Below, piece by piece: positions 55,838 through 64,000 of a stretch of 64,000 nucleotides of DNA. How positions within the stretch are numbered: the stretch's first letter is position 1; every line of letters starts with the position of its first letter. The notes beneath the pieces were generated by a model. That model did no database searches. It worked only from the letters and a program-made list of their open reading frames with translations, and was not told the origin of the DNA. The DNA is from Platycnemis pennipes (lineage: Eukaryota > Arthropoda > Insecta > Odonata > Platycnemididae): NCBI GenBank assembly GCA_933228895.1, contig OW121849.1, positions 123,880,849 through 123,944,848 on the forward strand, read 5' to 3'. A program made the translations under genes and the position numbers.

Positions 55838-56760
55838 CACTTCCCATTCATACAGACCCCGATATATGCCGAGGGTACCGCTTTCTCTTGATGACTGAGG
55901 CACGGGATTTACAGGAATTTTTTCACGTAAAAATATTCCCTACACTCTTACAATGAGGAATATGTCACCCTCATCCTGTGAAAATCACCACTTCCCATTC
56001 AAAATGACTCCGATGCATGCCAAGGGCAACAATTCACTTAATGGCGGAAAGAGATTTTCATGTATTTTGTCTCGTAAATAAAATGTACTAAATGTAAATG
56101 TACACGATACTCTGCAAGCCACGGCGAGGGTGTGTGGCAGGGGGTGAAGATCACCAGGCATGCACTATAAACATGCAAATATGCTTCTATAGGGTCTCAG
56201 GCATCAAGGTTATTAATATCTACATAGTATATTTTATCTGCATCAAGCACTACATGACTACAAAACATCTCTAAAATATTTCCCCTAACTATTCCTTTGC
56301 AATGATGCCTATTCTGTTCTCTTATGCCTCCTGCCACACACCCTAGTGGTAGTGGTAAATATCTTCCTTACACTCTTCTACTCACGACTCTTTCACGTGA
56401 ATCCTACGGAAATCACTCCTTCCAATTTAAAATGTCCCCGATATATGTTGAGGGGACCAAGTTCACTTGATGGTCTGACGGGATTTTCAGATACTTTTTC
56501 ACCTAAATATCTTCTCTACACATTAAAATTCACGAATAAATCTACTTCATCATGCGGAACTCACTTCTTCCCACTGAGGATGACATCTTTACCTCACGGG
56601 AGCACCATTTCTACTTGAAGGAAGCCAGGACTTTCATTAATTTTTTCATGTAAATATCTTCCCTACCCTTTATTGTCCTCGAAAATATCACCATCATCAT
56701 TCGGAACTCACTCCACTTTGAGTTGGAAGGGGTGATTTCCGCTGGATGAGTGTGACATAT
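55838..56760. repeat. Tandem array of about 145-150-bp units, interrupted by a LINE
   Basis: Units start near 55838, 55990, 56418, 56563 and 56708 with CACTTC(C)CATTCA-like words, followed by CCCCGATATATG..GAGGG, TCACTTGATGG, TTTTTCACGTAAA, TATCTTCCCTACAC and CATCATNCGGAA-like words. The gap between units 2 and 3 contains the LINE insertion 56084-56350. Units are diverged (about 65-75% by eye). No coding role is apparent. Confidence 0.7.
56084..56350 (-). mobile_element. LINE Tail-A copy in the tandem array, with inverted end
   Basis: Minus orientation from ACGATACTCTGCAAGCC through TTGTGCTA-like 3' UTR to the coding end (CTAAAATATTTCCCC..GCCTATTCTGTTCTC, matching 63050-63110 reversed). At 56328-56350 a plus-orientation piece CCTGCCACACACCCTAGTGG follows, so this copy ends in an inverted fragment. 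GTAAATA before (about 56077) and after (about 56350) may be the target duplication. Confidence 0.75.
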
Positions 56761-56821
56761 TCGTGAATATTAGAAGGTAGGGAAGATATATTAGAGTACA
56801 GGGAGGTTCCCTAAACTCTGT

Positions 56822-59190
56822 AAATAAGAGGGGGTTAAGGATATTTTTTTATTCTGATGATCTTTCTTTTATGAATGTCTGCAAATGTAATTTCACTCAA
56901 TAACACTAACAAAATACTCATTAAATTTCATTCAATATAGTTATTATATTTCAGTCATTAGATTTCATACTCAAGCAGACATAGGGTAATTACGTTTTAC
57001 ACAACATTTTCAGTACTTTTCACTAAATACATTTATTATATGCTCGTTATATATCAACAGACGCATCGGTTTTAATTGACGGAGCCTGAAATATTTCCGA
57101 CGAGGTCCGCCTTTCCGGCATTCAATTACCTGCGTTATTTTTTCTGAAGTGCTTCGCTGTCGACCCTGAGAGAGGATTTGAGAAGGACTCATTCCAGCGT
57201 TTGTGAAAGCCACGGCTACCCTAGTTCAAGGGCGAAGCTTTAGTCTCTTGTTTACCTCGCACGAGGCGAGAACACAGTCCGGCACGGTGTGACATCCGTT
57301 AGAGAATGTTTGGAGGCGTCTTGACTTATGATAAGGAGCTGCTTATTGTATCAAGTCTTTTACAAGTGGTTACCGCATGTGCTTCGGTGAGTGACCAGTT
57401 CTGAGATTGGTGATGACAAGTGTTTAAAAAGAAATCCAAAACCGTGAAGATTATGTTGCTTACCAAATCTTGCTGCCCCCAAAGAAATCTGCTAGCAACT
57501 CGAAACTCCTGAAAATGTTTCTTATCTCAATACGTTATCCAGAGAATTTGCGAATAACCGAGCAGTGTTTCGTCCTCCAACGTAACCTCGCAAGTGATAT
57601 ATGAATAGTAGTGGTTTAGTTCTATGAATCACGTGATAAGTGACCAAGTTATATTTTGATGTGTTCGCATGCACGTTCAAATGCTTTGCCATGAGGAATT
57701 AACCGTAAATTATTGCAGTGAAGCTACCCTTGCTGTACTGACAACATGCAAGTTTTTTCAAGGGTTTTCGTAAAGGTAAGCAATAGCTTGGTTTGCTTCT
57801 ATTTTCCATACTTATGTAGCTTCCTACGCGCAACTGTCATTTGCTTTGCTGACGTATTCTTTGAACGATGGCGACGAATTTCTTTCTTGTTGCAGTAAGA
57901 AGGTTTCAATTAGCAAATACTAACCTTTGTATGAAGTCAATGTAGATATGATATATTCGATAATTTCGTTGTATCCAAAGCAACCAGAAGGGATGTTGGC
58001 AGGGGTTTCCAATGTTTTTATTGAATGATTTATGTAATCTAATTTACTAAACATTGTAGAGAATTTTAGAATTCCTATTTCATCGTTGATATTTGTCATG
58101 CAACTAATTCAATAATATGGCAACGCAAACTGAAATCAGGTGTCGTTCAGCTTTAAGGATTGGTAGACCCGGAATAGAATCTCTGCACGTTGCAGAATAT
58201 TATTTTGAGAACCACTTATTTACTTATATATTTCAAGGCGTTTGGAATTACAGCCGTGAGGTTTTGTCACTTTTTCCCGCCAAAACGAGTAGTTTACAGA
58301 AGTGACAACAGATGGCGCTCTTAGATTTTAATAATGTATTTTCGAAAACTACCCATTTTTGTAATTATAGAGAAATATCAATTACCAAAATGTATTTCTA
58401 GCAAGAGAATTAGCAAGTGATGCGCCATATTTCTCCAATGTTTTAGAAATTATAAATCACTACGAATTCCACTTTAGCGATTGGCTCAGTCTTGTTGACG
58501 TCATCACAGACCGTGGCATTCACACGTGTGATCAGACATCGGGTCTTCAGAAATATTCGGGACGCGATGGCGGAAGGACAGGTGTGTTTTTAGACTCTAT
58601 TCAAGGAAGTCGTACTTAAAGTTAATTCGTTGAGTTCGCAGTGACTTTGCAGGGAAATTCGTAACTCATTTTTCTGAATGTTGAAAGGAAATATTTCGAG
58701 AGATGCATAATTTAATTCAGGACACTTAGATTCGTGCTTTCTTTACTTAGCAATTCACCACTGCTAATATTATAAATTATTTTTTGCATTCATTCATGAT
58801 TAATTACAGCAGAAATGCAGCAAATGTGGAAGTGATGTCTGTTAATGATTTCCATTTGTTACAGGAAGAAGCTCTTCGAGTTACGTGTGACGTACAGCTG
58901 GCATTTCGTCATCGATCGTACGGCTCATAGTGAGGGAAAACTAGGAATTCAAGAAACTTGCTGTAAACAACTCTCTTCAGTGGTAAGTCTGATTGCATAA
59001 GCTGGATTGCTTATGTTTTAATTGACGAGTGTTTTGATTTTTACATGTAGTTGTTCGCGTCTTTGTTTGTGATTTTATCACTCCTGATCGATACTAGGTT
59101 GTGCCCTCTGATATCCTTGATCTCTCGCCTAAAATCTCGAAGGATATGTTTTGCATATCTTGAATATTCTCCGACGAATCTGAACCATTC
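56822..59190 (+). repeat. Large duplicated block, copy B (2.4 kb)
   Basis: Collinear partner of 39650-42090. It keeps the same landmarks and the splice-like signals: AAAG|GTAAG at 57776, ACAG|GTGTG at 58582, GTTACAG at 58858-58864 and GTG|GTAAGT at 58983. TTGACGTCATCA at 58495 is a CRE-like word (copy A has one change). Its edges, AAATAAGAGGGGGTTAAGG on the left and similarity fading after about 59190, match those of copy A. No target duplication was recognised. PLE copy 2 lies just to the right. Confidence 0.75.
58865..58982 (+). other. Exon-like segment with consensus splice sites, copy B
   Basis: Preceded by TTTGTTACAG and followed by GTAAGTCT. It is 118 bases against 97 in copy A, and the internal sequence is only partly alike, yet both splice borders are kept. 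Confidence 0.35.
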
Positions 59191-59374
59191 TAGCTTCGTC
59201 TTGAAGCTTGCCCTATCACGCTTAGTTAGCAATTAAAGTCGGGGTTTCAGTTAATACGCTCCACATTGACCACGACTTCAAAAAGAAATAAATATGTATT
59301 TTAAGTTCCTTTACTCAATGTTAAAATTTAAATGGCCCTGGCTTCATGCTAATAAGTTACGCTTACTGGGACAA

Positions 59375-59880
59375 ACGGGCCCTTCTCACCTTCGCGATTA
59401 TCTTTGTTTCTTGGAGGTCAACCGTGTACTCCGAGGCAACATTTTCTACCAACACTGGGTTGGCCCAGTCGAATAGCTCGCTAGTGTTCTTCTAAACAGG
59501 TTTTAACGGTGCGTCCTTTTTCGACGATATATTTCTTCTTGCAAGTGCGGCATGGAATCTCATACACTCCTTCCACTTGAAATGGTGTTGTGTCCTTCGC
59601 AACCTTCAGCCAGTTTCTATGCTTCATAAAAGTGGTTTGAACACAGTTTTGATCTCATGCCTGCGGAGGACGTTTCCTATTCTATCCGTTATGCCCCGGA
59701 CGCCAGGAAGGAAGGCTTTCTTGGGTGCAAGGCTGTCTGTTAGACCATTTCTTCTCCTTGGTAGTCCTCTCGAATTATGCCATGTAGATATTAGCTACCG
59801 CTTGAGAGATACCACTAGCCGCTCCGGACGGCTGTTCGTCCGGAGTTGTTCCTTCCGGAGTTGTTCCTCCACCGAAAGCA
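59375..59880 (-). pseudogene. Penelope-like element C-terminal relic, copy 2
   Basis: The minus strand gives SLAPKKAFLPGVRGITDRIG, NVLRRHEIKTVFKPL, then KDTTPFQVEGVYEIPCRTCK and KKYIVEKGRTVKTCLEEH, the linker and GIY-YIG domain of Penelope elements. In place of Ile-Gly-Glu-Thr-Gly it has Ile-Val-Glu-Lys-Gly, and a stop follows EEH. The site of the LINE insertion in copy 1 is empty here. It is cut at about 59375 on the C-terminal side. Upstream to 59880 there are possible linker residues but no reverse transcriptase. Confidence 0.85.
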
Positions 59881-60685
59881 GGTGATAGTCGAACGCACCT
59901 CTGTCAGCTTAGCATTTTTTCAGGGGACGAGAGAACCGTGGGAGAGGTATGGAGGAGCATAAAGTCCGTTGCTTTTCTTCTGTGAACTCAAGGCGAGCGG
60001 TGTGTCAACGTGGTTCGGTCCTCGCCAAGGGTTGAGGGATGAGGAAGGAACGAATCGTATGTCGGAGATTGACTCGGTTGATATAAGAAAACCAACTCAC
60101 TTTTTTTCCCTGTAGTATCGTATTTCTGCGACTATGAGTATTTCCTTTCTTGAAGTTGAGGTGTCCAAATAACGTTGTCTTAGGCTTATATCAAATGACG
60201 CGAGTGTTCAGATTCGTACGCTCAATTCCTTCTTGAATAGGCAGAAATATTAACAACATTTTCGTTTTCCTTCGATATCGACACCAACAACCACAAGTTT
60301 AGTCGCACCAACTGAATGACGTATTATTAGAAAGTTAAGTCCCAATTTTTTTCCTTGAAGTTAATAGAACTCGGAGGTTAAGTTACTGTCAGTAAATAAA
60401 CTGATCTTGAAGGGAACAGTGCGTTTTTTCATTTACCATGCGTATGTGGTTAGAGAACAGATTGTAATTATTAATGTAATACAAATGGATTTCGTTTCTC
60501 GATCGATTAATTTCATATCAATAGATATCTGTTGTATTATCCACGTGTTGCACTGCTCCATTGTCAATTTCGTCTTTAATATATATTTAATATATTCAGT
60601 AAATCTGTTCGTATTAAATTTCTGTAATGGACTAAATGTGTTTTTACCTGCTAGCTAGTAAGCTAGGTAGTTCCATGTATTGGAC
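59881..60685. other. Unrecognised DNA, GC-richer at first then AT-rich
   Basis: No domain is recognised. It might include decayed Penelope sequence at its left edge. Confidence 0.35.
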
Positions 60686-60689
60686 GGTC

Positions 60690-61410
60690 GTCGTCATCGG
60701 TCAACAATCCTAGGATTGGTTTTTCCATAGCACTCCACACGATTCTGCTATCGGTCAACTCCTTCATATTAGCGTAACTCTTTTGCATCCTTCTCAACCT
60801 GTTCATTGTATATCATGCGAGGTCTTCCTTTCCCGTTCTTCCCGTTCATTTCTCCGACGTCTATTGTCTTTATTAGGCGATCGCGTCTTAAGATATTGGC
60901 GATTTAGCTGTCCCGTCCTCTTTTTAGAGTTCTCAGCAGACTTGTATTTTCTCCCACTCTTCTTATCATTTCCTCGTTACTAAATTCAGTCGATCAATTT
61001 AATTTTCATCGTTCTTCTGTAGCACCACTATTGAAACGCTTCCACCCTTTTCTTTTTGTTTGTCCCTTCAGTTTTCTTCCACTCATTGTCCTTGCCCCAT
61101 TGACATTAGGAAACAAGATCCAGATGTACGTTCTGATGAATTGCTTCCTTCTCAGCCACTTTCAGCTTTCACCCTTTTCTTCTCCGCTGCTGTCATTGTC
61201 CATGCCTCACTGCCGTCAGAAACACGCTCCAGATGTACGTCCTGATTAATTGTTTCCTTACTTCTACGCTTGTATTTCCAGCTGTAAATGGATTCCTCTG
61301 TTGATAAAACGCCCTCTTTGCCTGGGCTATTCTACTCACTATTTCTTTCTTACTTCGTCCATCTTTGGTCACTCGGCTTCCAAGGTAACAGAACTCTTTC
61401 AACACTCCCA
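60690..61410 (-). pseudogene. LINE reverse transcriptase C-terminal relic (RTE/L1-like), copy 3
   Basis: On the minus strand, 61405 down to 61193 encodes FCYLGSRVTKDGRSKKEIVS, then RIAQAKRAFYQQ and VRKQLIRTYIWSVFLTA, the YLG and WS..L.. boxes after the LINE polymerase core. A second RKQFIRTYIW at about 61130 shows a local tandem duplication of about 100 bp. Then come RVEAFQ.WCYRRTMKIK and further blocks with stops down to the tail at about 60700, shared with copy 2 (CAATCCTAGGATTGGTTT). The N-terminal polymerase and endonuclease are missing. Confidence 0.8.
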
Positions 61411-62580
61411 GTCTTGTTTTCCTAGTTTAGTGTTGGTTTTCGCCTCTTCTCTCTTGCTGCACACCATGTTTATCCCTGCATCCAGAAGATACAGGGATAT
61501 TGTAAGATTCCATCAATCTTTTTCGCTTAGTAATATATTCCCTTCGCTTTTAGCGCGAGGTGATGATAGGTATTTATTCAGTGAATAGGGAGTCCGTTAT
61601 TTACAATACAGGGTACGGAAAACTTTGAAGCGAGTTTCTAACCTACCGATTTTATGCTCTGTATCTATTGATTGATTTGAAATAGCGTTTTGTGGATAAG
61701 ATTTTAATTTGCATACGTGCCTCGACTTGTCGTAATTGGGAAGCTTCAGGTCATTTACTTCAATGAGATAGTTGACCCACATTTGGTGCATCTAATATTG
61801 ATCTGTTTCATATTTGATCTTCATTGCCTGCTTTTGTGCGTCTTTATCTTCTTACATTGCTAATCATTTATTTCTACGTCCGTAACAATTAGTCTCCTAA
61901 GCAACAGAAATTGTTATTGATTATCACTTAGAGCTTTTTGAAATTAAACGTTTGTCATCTTTTATTTCCTAATTAAGATAACGGTTTTTATTTTTTTATC
62001 CATCCGTATTTGCTTGGCGGCATTATTTCAGCTGACAAAGTTAGTGCATACTGTATTCCTCTGGCTTCATTCTATGTCACCTTCTTTGCTTACCGGAAAT
62101 TCGAAAAGCAACTTAATTTCGAACAAGAAATTAGTTGGAATTGTGGAGGATTTCATATAACGTGTCATTCAAGAGAGATCTATTGAAAGTCCGTCATAAT
62201 GATTTTAGCAACGTCATGCCATTTGAGTTTAAAGGGGAGTTCTATTTCTAATTACATCTCACTCCTTTGTTTTTGTCGTTGAATTCAGTAATCTTTGTAT
62301 GTCGATGGAGAGCTAAGGAAGACTCATTCGAACTGCATTTCAGTTCTTAGTATTTTAATGCTGATCCGAACGTTGAACTCATCACGGATCTTTTGGAATC
62401 TCGTTTTCGCTTAACATTGTGCGCACGAGAAAATATAAGTGGTTACCTTTCTCCAATATTTTCTGTACCTCATCAGCAGGTCCTTTGGTTTACTATTGTA
62501 ATCGTCTATAGGGATTCAGTTCATGGATATCGGTAGTTACAATGTGGATGAACTAACGTAAATTTTTTACTCGCAACTAG
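61411..62580. other. AT-rich DNA, nothing recognised
   Basis: No coding motif could be read. It may include decayed upstream LINE sequence but shows no polymerase box. Confidence 0.4.
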
Positions 62581-63183
62581 TTGATTGAATGTGTTTTTAA
62601 CACGGATACGCATGTTTCTTTATCGTGCATTTTAAACAACATAGTTATGAAATACTTCAGCGAGAAATGTGATGAGAAGACAAAAGAGCGATGCTACTTT
62701 TCACTAGTTAGGCCCCACCTTGAGTATGCAGCCAGTGTATGGGACCCTAATGAATTAGGTTTGATGAGAGAACTAGACAGTGTGCAGCGTAGAGCAGCTA
62801 GGTTCGTCAAATGGTGTTACGATAGGTTGAGTAGTGTATCAGAATTAATACAAGAATTAGGGTGGGAATCATTATCAGAGCGTAGGTTAAAGTTCAGATT
62901 AAATATATTAGAGAAATTTCAATCGGATAGCTTTACTGAAGATGTTAGGCACATATTAAAAACACCAGCGTATTATGCTAGATACGACCAGATAAATAAG
63001 ATTAGAGAGATAGATTGTCGTACAGATAGATTCAACATGGCATTTTTCCCCCATACTATAAGAGAACAGAATAGGCAGCATGGGAAAGGGATAGGTAGGG
63101 GAAATATTTTAGAGTATTCTGTAGTGCATGATGCATGTATTAACCCCTCAAATACTATAGATACTAACAATCTAGTTGCATGA
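62581..63183 (+). pseudogene. LINE ORF2 C-terminus, Tail-A family (CR1/jockey-like)
   Basis: A 200-codon open frame encodes the thumb and C-terminal region of a LINE reverse transcriptase: SLVRPHLEYAASVWDPNELG, LDSVQRRAARFVKWCY, ELGWESLSERRLKFRLNILE and the terminal FFPHTIREQNRQH, where relatives have FFPRTIRDWN. It ends at TGA 63181-63183. It has no stop over the whole stretch, so it is the youngest-looking retroelement reading frame here, but the polymerase active site and endonuclease are absent (5' truncation). The ATG at the start is not the true start. Confidence 0.88.
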
Positions 63184-63292
63184 GACCCTTTAGTTGCTTG
63201 CTTGCATGTTAGTAGTGCATGCTTGGTGATCTTCACCCCCTGCCACACACCCTCGCGGTGGCTTGCAGGGTATCGTGTAGATGTAGATGTAG
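63184..63292 (+). mobile_element. LINE Tail-A 3' UTR with hairpin and (ATGTAG)n end
   Basis: After the stop comes GTGCATGCTTGGTGATCTTC, then CCCCCTGCCACACACCCTCG and CGGTGGCTTGCAGGG, which can pair (CCCTGC with GCAGGG, or GCCAC with GTGGC). The end is GTGTAGATGTAGATGTAG. The hairpin and hexamer tail are kept in most copies, as expected for sequence recognised by the element's own reverse transcriptase. Copies: 6410, 37534, 38448, 43231, 51709, 56084. Confidence 0.85.
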
Positions 63293-64000
63293 TTGACTAA
63301 TTCATACATACTGTGTGTGGTTAATATTCGTTATCAACTCCTTATAAAAACCGTCATTATTAATTTCGACAAAAGTACTCAGATTGCCACAGGAAAGAAC
63401 TTAAGCGAATGTTCTCAAGGTTTTTTACTTCAGTACAGCAGATTGAAGTTAACCAGCCAAGATAGTCTTGAGGTGAGATTAAAGAAGAGATCTTAAATTC
63501 TTGCTTAAATACGACTTTGTTCACTCGCTTTAAGTGAGATAGACTTCAGGGACTCGGACTATGTCTATCCTGCTTGTTTTATCTTTTAAATTTTTTTGGA
63601 TAATCCTAGCGCACACTCAAATAACCCTTCCGTATTGGTCAGTTTGTACGGCTTTTCTTGAATCGAATTTGCAATATTATCCGCTTCGTAAATTCCATCC
63701 CTCAAACCTAAAAGGTTTCTAATTGATAGCAGTCACTATATATTTAATATCTTCTCTCATATGATTTTTTCACATAAAGAATGCATGACATGCTTGGAAT
63801 AGAAGTGCCGTAGGTGTCTGTGAAAAAATGATGGAAGCAGTTAAAATGAATATTCTGGTCCATCGAAGTCGATTTTCCGAATTTCTCACAATCACATTAG
63901 CACCCGATTTTTGAGATGCTAGCATCCTAGTTATCTACGTTTCTTTTTCTATTCTGAAGTGGATAACGTACGTATAGAATTTATCCATTACGAGGAAACT
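63293..64000. other. AT-rich DNA, nothing recognised
   Basis: No gene or repeat end could be supported to the window edge. Confidence 0.45.

Noticed and set aside
1..64000. CRISPR arrays, operons or bacterial genes
   Set aside because: Repeat-spacer regularity, ribosome-binding sites and long contiguous genes are absent; spliced transposases and LINE/Penelope elements show animal DNA.

Overview
This is animal nuclear DNA, most likely from an arthropod and probably an insect. The evidence is AT-rich composition, no operons or ribosome-binding sites, GT-AG introns inside transposase genes, and a repeat mix typical of insects (piggyBac, PIF/Harbinger, hAT, Ty3/gypsy, Penelope-like and several LINE clades). 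The species cannot be named from the sequence. No host protein-coding gene is convincing. The longest open frames are transposon relics, and most other frames are short and look random. One acidic Ser/Asp-rich stretch (35608-35926) and one possible terminal exon (105-279) are weak host-exon candidates.

Layout. 0-9 kb: mostly unrecognised AT-rich DNA, a GC-rich patch, a BED-finger hAT transposase relic (-, 3780-4200) beside four TATCGATA palindromes, a LINE tail and a tandem duplication. 9-13.3 kb: a decayed Ty3/gypsy element (+) split by a 1900-bp hAT element with a perfect 8-bp target duplication. 15-26 kb: SINE-like and LINE fragments, two inverted copies of a hAT transposase end (18459-18861 and 25701-26109), and a LINE reverse transcriptase gene interrupted by a piggyBac element (20963-23570) at TTAA. 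26.6-31 kb: a second gypsy relic (-) plus two short piggyBac-type MITEs at TTAA or TTAA-like sites. 33-37 kb: orphan hAT, Harbinger-like and pogo-like termini, and a 107-bp tandem repeat. 37.5-39.4 kb: LINE tails, a SINE-like pair and a 488-bp MITE. 39.65-42.09 and 56.82-59.19 kb: two diverged copies of an unclassified block of about 2.4 kb with conserved splice-like signals. 44.7-45.3 kb: a fold-back element with a 51-bp triplication at its centre. 46.5-51.2 kb: two adjacent PIF/Harbinger elements, the first with a nearly intact three-exon transposase. 51.3-52.1 and 59.4-59.9 kb: two Penelope-like GIY-YIG tails, the first split by a LINE tail. 52.4-54.7 kb: a 2.2-kb terminal-inverted-repeat element with no transposase. 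55.3-56.8 kb: tandem repeats with a LINE insertion. 60.7-63.3 kb: two LINE 3' ends.

The genes form no pathway. The value of the window is its insertion record: several sites can be read as filled and empty alleles (LINE/piggyBac, Penelope/LINE, gypsy/hAT, LINE/MITE), which gives the relative order of insertions. The most biologically suggestive signals are arrays of short palindromes beside or inside hAT and Harbinger elements (TATCGATA, TATCGTGATA, ACCGACA-N2-TGTCGGT, CGTCATA), which look like transposase-binding subterminal repeats, and the duplicated 2.4-kb block.
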